DNA of 64,000 nt from Saccharicrinis sp963675435 (GCA_963675435.1 OY776216.1:3224001-3288000), one strand, 5' to 3'. Positions 16,225 through 25,181 are shown, counted from the stretch's first letter. Notes: generated from the sequence alone by a model not told the origin. A program made the numbers and translations.

Positions 16225-18447
16225 ATGCCCCCAAAAAAGAACCATAAAAAATCACTACATAACCCTCAACTAGCTAAAACTGGAATTCCTGCTATTCTTT
16301 TTTTAATAACCATTCTTACAGGTTGGTTAGGTGCCGGATTTGATTTTAAGAACCATACAACCATAATGGCTTTGTGGAATTCATTCGGTAATCTAGTAGG
16401 AGAAACCAACTTTGGAGATATTGATTATTCTAAACCAGAGAACTTAATACCTGCATTTATTTGGATTTCTCGTATTGCAGGTTTACTGTTTATTGGTAGT
16501 GCCATTTTGGTTATTTTTCAGGAGTTATTTAGTGAACACCTTGCTCAATGGAAAATCTGGCGATGGCAACACATAAAACCCCGCCGCGACATATACCTGA
16601 TATGTGGTTTGGGATGGCGTGGTTGTACATTAGCCCAGAAAATACTCGACGATAATAAGAATAATCGTGTCATTGCTATTGATAAAGATATAAATCAAGG
16701 ACAAATTTCAGATTTGCATCAGATGGGAGTTGTTGTTTTTAATGGTGATGCTACTTCAAAAGAGGTTTTATTAAAAGCGAAAGCACTAATTGCAAAAGAA
16801 GTATTTATACTAACCGATAGTCAGGAGGTAAATTGCAGAATAGCCATTTGTATGGAACAATTGACCATTGAAAAGAATAAAATACCAAAACAGGTGGCTT
16901 GTATTCAGAAAAAGAAAAACTTTGTAGCCTCTATAGATTGTGCTAAATGCAAACCAAAAAATCAATTTTGCTATTTATCGGTTGATGATAATAATTATGG
17001 ACGGAGTCTTGAAGATATTGTACGAGAAGATAATGAATTCTGGGCTACCCGTTTTAGTATTAATGAGTTAATGGTATATGAGTTATTTAGCAAACAAGGT
17101 ATTGCTCCATTTTCCAAATCGGGAGGTACACATATAAATATTTTTGGATATACAGAAATTGGGAAAACAATATTACTTGCCGCCCTGCAAATGATGCATT
17201 TTCGTCCCAGTCAAAATTTCAGTCGGCTTATTACTATTTATTCAAATAATCCTGATAAAGATAGGGCTGCTTTTTACTCTGAATATCCCAATATTGATCC
17301 ACTTAAGATTGAACAAGAAGCAAAAGAGTCAGGAATTGTTCCCAAGGTAAGTTTTACGCAATTGCCTAAGGCTGAAAGTGAATTACTTTCTGATGACTTG
17401 GATATATATAAATATGCTTATCAGAATGATTGGCGTATAAATTCTTATTTCTGTGTGGATGATGGTATTCAATCGTTAAGTATGGTGAAAACACTGCACG
17501 AAAAACTAAAGCATGAGTTTGCCAATAATGAAGAACGTTTAAATATCGCTTGTTACTACAGCTACCCTGAAACATCGGAAGCGTACAATACGCTACCGTT
17601 TCAAGATATTGAGCAAGATTGCAACAATACAATAAAAGAAAAATTGCAAGTAGAGTACTTTGGCAAAAAATCATCACCTGACTTTTATAAGTCAAGCAAG
17701 ATGGATAAGCTAAGCAAGAAGGTATTGGAATTATATACTGAACTATATGAAGACATCTCTGCATTGGAAGCAGTTAATAAGAAAGAATGCTTTATTGAAC
17801 ACCTATGGGTAAATGACAAAGAGTGGGCACGACACTCAAATCGCATGGCTGCTAACCACCTTTATGTTATACGGGATTTATTGTTGCATACAAATCAATT
17901 TGAAGAATTCACAAGTTATATTGAAACAACCATCAATACTTTTGTAGTAAAGGATAAAACACTTGATGCAGAAGAACGGAATGATCTACTAAATCAAGAG
18001 TTAATGAAAAATACTCTGTATAAAGAGATGGCAGAAATGGCTCACAACAGATGGTGGGCGGAAAAGTTAATCAGGGGTTACTCTTGTATTACAGATGAAC
18101 AATTGAAAAAATGGGAAGACGAAGAAAAATGGGAAGAAAAAGAGAAGAATAGAAAGAAAGAAGAAGTTAAACACCAAGTCGAAATTAAGGAAAAGACTGA
18201 ACTATTTACTACTATAAAGTGGCATGTCAAATTGCTTAAAACATTCGGATTGAGTTTAAAAAAACCTTGTGATAATAAAAAGGAAATAAAGGAAAAGAAG
18301 GATGAAGTCAACTACAGTGTCTATCGTAATTACCTAAAAGATACATTAAAGCATCGCGATCTAAAACACTTTAATGACCTCAAAGAAAAAACTCAAAATA
18401 CAGATGGGCAAATTCTAAAAGCCATTCGTTTTGTAAATAATGAATAG
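16225..18447 (+). CDS. Second membrane TrkA-N-like/RyR protein, with an insertion in the RyR domain
   Basis: A 740-residue relative of the protein at 11056. Two membrane helices (about 19-37 and 77-98) precede a clear TrkA-N domain (YLICGLGWRGCTLAQKIL, GLGWRG at 128-133, with an acidic AIDKD at the end of strand 2) and a second Rossmann-like unit from 302 (INIFGYTEIGKTILL). The RyR repeat is split: its first half (EMAEMAHNRWWAEKLIRGYS) is at 600-620 and its end near 709-735, separated by about 75 lysine/glutamate-rich residues. A C-x2-C-x6-C cluster lies at 239-249. An upstream TTG is in frame, but the ATG at 16225 is preferred. It differs enough from its sister to suggest a distinct ligand or a heteromeric partner. 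Confidence 0.8.
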   Translation: MPPKKNHKKSLHNPQLAKTGIPAILFLITILTGWLGAGFDFKNHTTIMALWNSFGNLVGETNFGDIDYSKPENLIPAFIWISRIAGLLFIGSAILVIFQELFSEHLAQWKIWRWQHIKPRRDIYLICGLGWRGCTLAQKILDDNKNNRVIAIDKDINQGQISDLHQMGVVVFNGDATSKEVLLKAKALIAKEVFILTDSQEVNCRIAICMEQLTIEKNKIPKQVACIQKKKNFVASIDCAKCKPKNQFCYLSVDDNNYGRSLEDIVREDNEFWATRFSINELMVYELFSKQGIAPFSKSGGTHINIFGYTEIGKTILLAALQMMHFRPSQNFSRLITIYSNNPDKDRAAFYSEYPNIDPLKIEQEAKESGIVPKVSFTQLPKAESELLSDDLDIYKYAYQNDWRINSYFCVDDGIQSLSMVKTLHEKLKHEFANNEERLNIACYYSYPETSEAYNTLPFQDIEQDCNNTIKEKLQVEYFGKKSSPDFYKSSKMDKLSKKVLELYTELYEDISALEAVNKKECFIEHLWVNDKEWARHSNRMAANHLYVIRDLLLHTNQFEEFTSYIETTINTFVVKDKTLDAEERNDLLNQELMKNTLYKEMAEMAHNRWWAEKLIRGYSCITDEQLKKWEDEEKWEEKEKNRKKEEVKHQVEIKEKTELFTTIKWHVKLLKTFGLSLKKPCDNKKEIKEKKDEVNYSVYRNYLKDTLKHRDLKHFNDLKEKTQNTDGQILKAIRFVNNE

Positions 18448-18552
18448 CTTCAAAACCTCTTAAGTTAAAGAATGAAATAATTTAATGCTTTTTTTATACA
18501 ACTACTTATAAACAGCTGTTTCCTTTGGGGGCAAGTAAAAGAGAATACCTCT

Positions 18553-19251
18553 TTGAATAATGAGTTTACCCAGCTATATGAAAGTTTATATAACGAACGA
18601 GCAAAAGAATATTATGATTTGGAGCAATCCTTATCAATAATAGATAAGATGCAACAGTTTATCGTCTCTCATCCTGAATTGATGAGCGTTGATTTTTCTG
18701 AACTAAATAAAAAATGGGGCATAAATATACTAACCTCAGAAGACAAACTCTTGAGAATATATAGTTGGAATACACATACCGGAGGTAGTATGGTTGATTT
18801 TGCTAACGTTTACCAGTTTAAGACAGAAAATAATGTAAAGGTAAAATACAGGACATTTGAGTCTGGATTAGAGTCAATAGTGGATTCCATTATTACGATT
18901 TACCAAGGCCAACAGCCGTATTACATTACCCGAAAAGTTTCCATTATTGCCAGTAATGAAAGAAGTCATTTTGTAAATGCCTATACCTTTGAAGGAGATA
19001 GCCTGATACAGGTAAAGGATTTGTTTCAGCACGATAATTGGTTTTATGATTACTTAAGTGCCAGTTATAATCCTATGCAAAATAATGTTAGCGCTCATAT
19101 AATTAGCTATGATGCCCTTACTCAAACCATTAGTATCCCATATAATGATGTTGTTAATGGAACAATAGACTTTTCACGTCTCGAAAAATACCGTTATAAC
19201 GGTAAATTCTTCGAACATATTGTGAACCAAGGAACCTGTTACCCTTATTAA
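18553..19251 (+). CDS. Secreted-type protein of unknown function with a damaged signal-peptide start
   Basis: The open frame gives about 232 residues (NNEFTQLYESLYNERAKEYYDL...) of unrecognised family, mixed helix at the start and strand-rich later. The frame extends further upstream through FNAFFIQLLINSCFLWGQ, a good signal peptide, to ATG AAA TAA at 18472-18480: the natural start ATG is followed by a stop at codon 3. Only rare starts (TTG at 18553) remain downstream, and these lack the signal peptide. The gene may therefore be inactivated, or the stop may be a sequence error. It is 21 bases before the next exported gene. Confidence 0.55.
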   Translation: MNNEFTQLYESLYNERAKEYYDLEQSLSIIDKMQQFIVSHPELMSVDFSELNKKWGINILTSEDKLLRIYSWNTHTGGSMVDFANVYQFKTENNVKVKYRTFESGLESIVDSIITIYQGQQPYYITRKVSIIASNERSHFVNAYTFEGDSLIQVKDLFQHDNWFYDYLSASYNPMQNNVSAHIISYDALTQTISIPYNDVVNGTIDFSRLEKYRYNGKFFEHIVNQGTCYPY

Positions 19252-19272
19252 TTTATAATTCAAATCAAAAAT

Positions 19273-20193
19273 ATGAAGTTAGTAAGAAAATATATCCAGT
19301 TTACAGCAATAATAACAGGTTTACTATTGGTAGTAAACGATTGTGAAGCCCAGGATGGTACTATTTCATTTTCAGTAAAGACTACAAATAAAATGCCTTT
19401 GGAAGGACATAGAGCTCTTAACCCAGATTATTATGGTATGGTACATGATTCTATCTATCATAACCAGCAACTACCAAACTTTATAATGAATCAGTTTGAA
19501 AACAAACAATACAAGGTTTATGAACCGGAATATGATAAAGATTCTTTAAATAGGCCTCCTCGATTATCAATGCAGGCATTAAAAGATAGAATCGGTAAAG
19601 AAACGGAAGGCAGAACAAGAACTGTATTTAGTCTGGATTTTAATGAAAAATGGATTTTAGATACCATTAGTACCAATATAAAAAGACAAACTTTATCTAT
19701 GGCTATCAGGGAGCAATCAAAGCAAACCTATAAGAGAGAAGATGGCAGTAATTTAATAATAGCTGGAGAGAATACAATAGCTACAATGTATTACAAAAGG
19801 TATTCGCCAAATCGTATAAAAAAAATTTACGAACGTTCACAATATACCGGTTTATATCTGACCGAGGTTTTATTCAGAGATACTTCTTCATTTTTTTATA
19901 AAAAAGAAAGTCGTATGATTTTTCTCAAAGCTTTGATGAAGGGGATTCAAAAAGGTAAATATAGAGTTAAACGTAGATATGATAATGAAGTATTAAATTA
20001 CAATGACTTTGTTAATTATGTAACAGATGATGATCCTGCGTATTTTAATAAGTTATTAGCTAATATAAATGAACTGTTTTTTCTGGATCATTGCTATGTT
20101 GATCCCAATACCTTGTATGTACATAAAGAAATAAAATCTATCATTTTATTTGGGACTATGGAAATTGAGATGAATTCAAAATACATAAAGTAG
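19273..20193 (+). CDS. Exported protein of unknown function, last intact gene of the RyR-TIR operon
   Basis: 306 residues. A classical signal peptide (MKLVRKYIQFTAIITGLLLV..EA, cleavage before QDG near residue 27) directs it to the periplasm or beyond. The mature part is rich in charged and aromatic residues (KRYSPNRIKKIYERSQY, DDDPAYFNKLLANINEL) with no motif I recognise. No lipobox is present. It follows the previous gene by 21 bases, and its end overlaps the start of a hipA remnant by a few bases, marking the right edge of the operon. Confidence 0.65.
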   Translation: MKLVRKYIQFTAIITGLLLVVNDCEAQDGTISFSVKTTNKMPLEGHRALNPDYYGMVHDSIYHNQQLPNFIMNQFENKQYKVYEPEYDKDSLNRPPRLSMQALKDRIGKETEGRTRTVFSLDFNEKWILDTISTNIKRQTLSMAIREQSKQTYKREDGSNLIIAGENTIATMYYKRYSPNRIKKIYERSQYTGLYLTEVLFRDTSSFFYKKESRMIFLKALMKGIQKGKYRVKRRYDNEVLNYNDFVNYVTDDDPAYFNKLLANINELFFLDHCYVDPNTLYVHKEIKSIILFGTMEIEMNSKYIK

Positions 20194-20581
20194 AATATGG
20201 ACCCTTTTTTGTTTTTTGACAGGCAATAATGATATGCATCTTAAAAATTTCTCAATGATTTTATCTAATGGGAAATGGATATTAGCACCTGCATATGATT
20301 TATTAAATGTGTCAATTGTCCTTCCTGAAGATACAGAGGAATTAGCTTTAACTTTAGGGGGCAAGAAGAAAAGACTAAACAGGAAATCTTTCAATAATTT
20401 TGGTGAGGATTTGGGATTAAATGAAAAGCAGATTAATGGAGTTTATAAGCGTTATATGAAAAATAAATCTAAAACTATAAAAAGGATAAGTGAATCATTT
20501 CTTTCAATGGAAAAGAAAAATGGCTACCTGGTAAAATTGGACTACAAATATTCAATTATTCTTGGTAATATCCCAAAGTAA
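20189..20581 (+). pseudogene. HipA-like kinase, C-terminal remnant
   Basis: About 130 codons match the C-terminal lobe of HipA toxins: LTGNNDMHLKNFSMI, with the catalytic-loop asparagine/aspartate pattern, then LAPAYDLLNVS and a GGKKKRLNRKSF segment. The N-terminal two-thirds and any HipB antitoxin are missing; the in-frame region begins only at 20189, after a TAA. HipA phosphorylates a tRNA synthetase in known systems, but this piece lacks the nucleotide-binding part and should be inactive. The break coincides with the end of the RyR-TIR operon. Confidence 0.82.
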
Positions 20582-20603
20582 GATTTGAATGATAAATATT
20601 CCC

Positions 20604-20641
20604 TGCAATTACAATTTATTTCAAAATAAATTGTAATTGCA
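20604..20641. terminator. Perfect 18-bp palindrome between converging genes
   Basis: TGCAATTACAATTTATTT and its exact complement are separated by only CA. AT-rich, without a long T run; it probably works as a bidirectional terminator between the hipA remnant and mnmE. Confidence 0.6.
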
Positions 20642-20697
20642 TACCAAAATATATATGTTTATATTTGCTTTAAGGAGTTGAAAAACAGTGTATTGAA

Positions 20698-22113
20698 TCA
20701 TTTGCCAATGCAAAAGTTCTTAAAGATATTACCCAATACTTCGTCAGTTTGTATCTCACCACCTGTAATCTCGGCTAAAAAGTATAGCACTTCTCTAATA
20801 TCCTGAGCAAGGAAGTCGCCGGATATGCCAGCATGTAATCCATCCACCACTCTAACGATAGATTCGTGTGAACGTTGTAAGGCTTCGTAATGGCGTGCGT
20901 TGGTAACAATCACTTCGTCGTTATCTACAGCCTTTAAATTGATGGTTTTAATTAACTCCTCTGATAATAATTCAATACCTATTTGTTTTTTAGCCGAAAG
21001 TGGAACAATGGCATCAGATCCGGAAAGTTCTTTAAAATTATTCTGATCAAAACGAGCTTTGATTTCACTCTCGCTTAGCAGATCAATTTTATTAATAGCT
21101 ACAATTAATTGCTGACTGTCATTCATTTTTTCTTTAACATCAGCAATGGCCTCATGAATCTTTTCATTTGGATCATTGATATCCAACATTAAAATCACTA
21201 TTGAGGCTGATTCAATCTTACTAAAAGTACGATCAATACCAATGGTTTCAATGGCATCGGTAGTTTTTCTGATTCCTGCAGTGTCAATAAAACGGAAGGT
21301 GATTCCTTGAATGTTAATGGTATCTTCAATTACATCACGTGTTGTACCATGAATATCGGAAACAATGGCCCTGTCTTCTTGCAAAACGGTATTCAGAAGT
21401 GTAGATTTACCAGCATTAGTATGTCCTACAATAGCAACCGGAATACCATTTTTAATCGCATTACCTAAAGAGAAAGAGTTAATTAACTTTGAAAGTAGTT
21501 GTTCTATTTCATTTACCAATTCAACAAGTTGAGATCGGTCAGCAAACTCAACATCTTCCTCACTAAAATCAAGTTCCAGTTCAATTAATGAAATAAAGTT
21601 TAGCAATCGTTCTCTTAAATGAATCAATTCATTAGAAAAGCCACCTTTCATCTGTTGTAAAGCCACTCTGCGAGCCGCTTCACTTTTTGATGCTATTAAA
21701 TCGGCAACAGCTTCCGCTTGCGAAAGATCCATTTTACCGTTTAAAAAGGCACGTTGAGTAAACTCTCCGGGACCAGCTAGTTTAGCGCCACTTTTAATAA
21801 AAAGTTCTAATACTTTTTGTTGTATATACGGTGCACCATGACAAGAAACCTCAACGGTGTTTTCTCCGGTAAAAGAATTAGGTGCTTTAAAGATACTTAC
21901 GAGTACTTCATCAAGTTCTTTATTATCATCAATTAAAGAACCAAAATGAACTGTATTAGCAGGTTGATCAATCAAATTTTTACCAGATTTAACCGATTTA
22001 AAAACTTTATCGCAAATCACAATGCTATCCGGACCTGTTAATCGAATAACAGCAATAGCGCCTGCTCCTTGTGCTGTAGAAACAGCAACAATAGTATCTT
22101 CAAGATTTATCAT
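20698..22113 (-). CDS. mnmE: tRNA uridine-34 5-carboxymethylaminomethyl modification GTPase MnmE
   Basis: MnmE with MnmG installs the cmnm5 group on wobble U34 of certain tRNAs. The 471 residues show the N-terminal formyl-THF-binding domain, the G1 motif GHTNAGKS at 230-237, the G3 motif DTAG at 277-280, an NKID G4 motif and the invariant C-terminal CIGK (468-471) whose cysteine is needed for activity. Length and motifs are normal. A TATTTTTG -7 element lies at 22141-22134, so the ATG at 22113 is well placed. Confidence 0.98.
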   Translation of the reverse strand: MINLEDTIVAVSTAQGAGAIAVIRLTGPDSIVICDKVFKSVKSGKNLIDQPANTVHFGSLIDDNKELDEVLVSIFKAPNSFTGENTVEVSCHGAPYIQQKVLELFIKSGAKLAGPGEFTQRAFLNGKMDLSQAEAVADLIASKSEAARRVALQQMKGGFSNELIHLRERLLNFISLIELELDFSEEDVEFADRSQLVELVNEIEQLLSKLINSFSLGNAIKNGIPVAIVGHTNAGKSTLLNTVLQEDRAIVSDIHGTTRDVIEDTINIQGITFRFIDTAGIRKTTDAIETIGIDRTFSKIESASIVILMLDINDPNEKIHEAIADVKEKMNDSQQLIVAINKIDLLSESEIKARFDQNNFKELSGSDAIVPLSAKKQIGIELLSEELIKTINLKAVDNDEVIVTNARHYEALQRSHESIVRVVDGLHAGISGDFLAQDIREVLYFLAEITGGEIQTDEVLGNIFKNFCIGK

Positions 22114-22133
22114 TTCTATGCATTAATTTGCTG

Positions 22134-22141
22134 CAAAAATA
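22134..22141 (-). promoter_or_regulatory. -7 element of mnmE
   Basis: Minus strand TATTTTTG, 20 bases before the mnmE start; fits TAnnTTTG. Confidence 0.5.
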
Positions 22142-22174
22142 CATAAAGCCTAGATTAAATTCTATGATAAACCT

Positions 22175-22208
22175 AAAAAAAGCTGCAATCAATTGATTTC
22201 AGCTTTTT
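22175..22208 (-). terminator. Terminator downstream of the chemoreceptor gene
   Basis: AAAAAGCTGCAATCAA faces TTGATTTCAGCTTTTT with one mismatch; A and T tracts on both sides make it usable in either direction. Confidence 0.8.
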
Positions 22209-22223
22209 CAATAAATATACAAT

Positions 22224-23870
22224 CTAATTTATCTTAATGGTTTCTACATTTTTAGATTCTTTATTTTGTGTATGCGATGGAACTATTTCTGGAATATTCA
22301 GGTCGAGCAACTTTTTGTTTACTTCGTTAAGAGACTGGTGTTTTTGCTTTTTTTTTAGTTTCTTATTTTTCTTCTTTCCTTTTATTAAAATATTGCCATC
22401 TACAGAAAAGAACTCTAACATTTTTTGCATCTCTTTTGATTCATTTTTTAATATATCAGATTCATCAGACATATTTTCGGCCATTATTGCAATACGTTGT
22501 GTATGTTCATTAAACTCTGTAACAGCAGTTGTTATTTGCGAAACTTCACTTTTTTGCTCCACTGAATAGTTGGTAATTTTATTGATGTATGTTGTTGTTT
22601 TTTGACTTTCGGAAAATATTCTTTTTAAACTGTTTCCTGCTAATCCCGAATATTCTTTTCCTTCTGCAGAAATGGCATTGATATCAGTGGAAATATCTTG
22701 TGCTCTTTCGGCTAATTCTCTAATACCTTTGGCCACTACGCCAAAACCTCGTCCTTGATTTCCTGCTTTGGCAGCTTCAATACTGGCATTTAAGGCCAGT
22801 ATATTTGTTTGTAGCGCAATTTCTTTTATTACTTGAGATCGATCAATCAACTTATCCATTATTTTCATAGCATGTTGTGTTTGATCCATTTCAGTATCTA
22901 ATGTTTCAGTTGATTTTTTATTAATATTGGCAATTTGTTGTGCATCATTGGCATTTTGATTGATAAGTGAAGCCATTTCTTCCATAGCTGCAGATAATTC
23001 TTCTGAAGAAGATGCCTGAGAAGATGAAAACTCATTAAGCTTAACTGCTTTGGTGTTAAAGCTCGCACTCATTTCTTTAATTTTTTTCGAAGCTTGATTG
23101 AGTCGGATCACCATTTCTTTAATAGTGGTATTACTGTTTCTAATGCTAGCTGCAAGCTGTCCTATTTCATCTTTCTGGTTTAATTCAAAATCTTTATTTA
23201 GTTGGCCTTTTGCTTGTTGTTTTGCAAACTCAACTAATTGATAAACTGGTTTTGTTAGCGACATTGTTAAGTATCGCGAGGCTATTATACAAATAATGGT
23301 TAGTATTAATAAACCACCTATTAAAATCAGACTAGAATTTGAAGCTAATGTTATGTTATGATTCACATCCATTTCCGTTTGTCGAAACAGAGTGCTGGAT
23401 AGTAACTGTGTCAGGAGTATTCCATTGTCCATGGAATCGTCAATAAGAGATAAATTTTCTTGACCTGATTCCATTGCTAATTGAGCCTCCTTTACAAGAG
23501 CTGTAAAGGAATTTAACTCCGTTCCTAATACTTTTATCTGATTATTTAAAGATGGATCATGTTTAAGCAATGATTTTACTTCGGTTAGTAAGTTTTGTGT
23601 AAACTGAAGATGTGTTAAGCCATCATATAAAAACGCTTTGTTTTTACTGTAACCGTAACTTCTTAAGTAGAATATAGCTTGTTGCCAATTTCTTTCTAAT
23701 TCGGCAACCTTTTTAACGGTAGGTAGTTGGTGTTCTGAAATCATATTAGCAGAACTTTTTATTGTATTCATTCTTAATATAGCCATAGCGCCAAATAGAA
23801 TAAATATTGAAAGAAGTACAGTAAAACTAATGGTTAGTTTTTGTGCAATTTTAAGATTCTTCCACTTCAT
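22224..23870 (-). CDS. Methyl-accepting chemotaxis protein
   Basis: About 548 residues from the third of three consecutive ATGs (MKWKNLKIAQK). One membrane helix near the N-terminus, a periplasmic four-helix-bundle-type sensor (about 35-175), a second helix (SLILIGGLLILTIICIIAS), a HAMP linker and the cytoplasmic signalling hairpin with the conserved tip ALNASIEAAKAGNQGRGFGV around residues 355-380. It would relay a periplasmic signal to CheW/CheA. No che genes are adjacent, so it is an orphan receptor. The lysine-rich C-terminal tail lacks an obvious CheR pentapeptide. Confidence 0.95.
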   Translation of the reverse strand: MKWKNLKIAQKLTISFTVLLSIFILFGAMAILRMNTIKSSANMISEHQLPTVKKVAELERNWQQAIFYLRSYGYSKNKAFLYDGLTHLQFTQNLLTEVKSLLKHDPSLNNQIKVLGTELNSFTALVKEAQLAMESGQENLSLIDDSMDNGILLTQLLSSTLFRQTEMDVNHNITLASNSSLILIGGLLILTIICIIASRYLTMSLTKPVYQLVEFAKQQAKGQLNKDFELNQKDEIGQLAASIRNSNTTIKEMVIRLNQASKKIKEMSASFNTKAVKLNEFSSSQASSSEELSAAMEEMASLINQNANDAQQIANINKKSTETLDTEMDQTQHAMKIMDKLIDRSQVIKEIALQTNILALNASIEAAKAGNQGRGFGVVAKGIRELAERAQDISTDINAISAEGKEYSGLAGNSLKRIFSESQKTTTYINKITNYSVEQKSEVSQITTAVTEFNEHTQRIAIMAENMSDESDILKNESKEMQKMLEFFSVDGNILIKGKKKNKKLKKKQKHQSLNEVNKKLLDLNIPEIVPSHTQNKESKNVETIKIN

Positions 23871-23928
23871 CATCATGTTAAGTAAGAAAGTTAAAAAATG
23901 AATAAATAATCCCCGTGTGTTGTAGTAA

Positions 23929-23936
23929 CAAATATA
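23929..23936 (-). promoter_or_regulatory. -7 element of the chemoreceptor gene
   Basis: Minus strand TATATTTG, 58 bases before the chosen ATG. Confidence 0.4.
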
Positions 23937-24311
23937 TTTTGGCTAACTGGTAAAGATGTTAATACAATATTAAGACGTAATTATAAAAGTATTAATGAAT
24001 AGTAACGCTTTTATATAGATTTGTTTGTATTTAACATGCTTAGGTAATGTTTCTTTATGTAGGTTAATTGAATGTTAATAAAGGATTAATATAAAGGAAG
24101 TTTGATGATTGGTATTTGTTTTATTAAAATAGGAAATCACAAAAGTTTAATCATTTGAGTTTTAGTTGGGAAATTATAGTGATATTTATTATTCTTTAAA
24201 AAATGTTAAACAAAATTTATAGTCAGTGGTTATTTAATTGAAAAGCAATTGGGTGATTCAAAAAAATATTATAATTTACATACCCTAAATATTTAGATAA
24301 ATATATATGTT
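23937..24311. other. AT-rich intergenic stretch before sucD
   Basis: About 375 bases between divergent genes. I see no gene or strong repeat; it must contain the sucD promoter, but no perfect -33/-7 pair stands out. Confidence 0.5.
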
Positions 24312-25181
24312 ATGAGTGTATTGTTATCAGATAAATCAAAAGTAATTGTCCAGGGTTTTACTGGAAGTGAAGGTTCTTTTCACGCTTCGCAAATGATAGA
24401 ATATGGAACAAATGTGGTAGGAGGGGTTACTCCGGGAAAAGGAGGAACAACTCATTTAGACCTACCTGTTTTTAATACAGTAAAAGATGCTGTAGAAGAG
24501 GTAGGAGCAGATGTTTCTGTGATTTTTGTTCCTCCAGCTTTTGCTGCCGATGCAATAATGGAAGCAGCCGATGCTGGCATTAAAGTGGCAATAACCATAA
24601 CAGAAGGTATACCTACAGCCGATATGGTAAAGGTAAAAGATTACTTAAAAGATAAGAATACACAATTAGTAGGACCAAACTGTCCGGGAGTTATTTCGCC
24701 AGGACTAGCAAAGGCTGGTATTATGCCAGGGTTTATTCATACTAAAGGTAAAATTGGTGTTGTTAGCAGATCCGGTACTTTAACTTATGAGGCTGTTGAT
24801 CAGTTAACCAAACAAGGATTAGGTCAGAGTACTTGCATTGGTATTGGTGGAGATCCAATTATTGGAACTACGACAAAGGATGCCGTTGAATTATTAATGA
24901 ATGATCCGGATACAGAAGGAATTATTATGATTGGGGAGATAGGTGGAAGTATGGAAACTGAAGCTGCCTTGTGGATAAAAGAAAATGGAACCAAACCAGT
25001 GGTTGGTTTTATTGCCGGACAAACTGCTCCTAAAGGTAGAAGAATGGGGCATGCAGGAGCTATTATTGGTGGAACTGAAGATACAGCTGCCGCTAAAATG
25101 AAAGTAATGAAAGAATGTGGACTTCATGTAGTGGAATCACCTGCTGATTTAGGTAGTACAATGAAGAAAGCATTGCAATAA
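24312..25181 (+). CDS. sucD: Succinyl-CoA synthetase alpha subunit
   Basis: Interconverts succinyl-CoA and succinate with ADP/GDP phosphorylation in the citric acid cycle, together with the beta subunit. The 289 residues have the CoA-binding Rossmann region (VIVQGFTGSEGSFH), GPNCPGVISPG and the phosphohistidine motif RRMGHAGAIIGG with H247. Length is normal. The partner sucC is not next to it on either side, as in some Bacteroidota where the genes are split. A terminator follows. Confidence 0.97.
   Translation: MSVLLSDKSKVIVQGFTGSEGSFHASQMIEYGTNVVGGVTPGKGGTTHLDLPVFNTVKDAVEEVGADVSVIFVPPAFAADAIMEAADAGIKVAITITEGIPTADMVKVKDYLKDKNTQLVGPNCPGVISPGLAKAGIMPGFIHTKGKIGVVSRSGTLTYEAVDQLTKQGLGQSTCIGIGGDPIIGTTTKDAVELLMNDPDTEGIIMIGEIGGSMETEAALWIKENGTKPVVGFIAGQTAPKGRRMGHAGAIIGGTEDTAAAKMKVMKECGLHVVESPADLGSTMKKALQ

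Noticed and set aside
16056..16225. Two very short frames (30 and 21 codons) before the second TrkA/RyR gene, the latter overlapping its ATG as TGATG
   Set aside because: Too short and without recognisable features. The overlap could couple translation, but I cannot support a real peptide.
17146..17169. Walker A-like GYTEIGKT in the second TrkA/RyR protein
   Set aside because: It aligns with the glycine-rich turn (GMGNMG) of the sister protein's second Rossmann unit, and no Walker B follows, so it is more likely a degenerate dinucleotide-binding loop than an ATPase.
20216..20581. Functional HipA toxin gene
   Set aside because: Only the C-terminal lobe is present; the nucleotide-binding N-terminal part and a HipB partner are missing.
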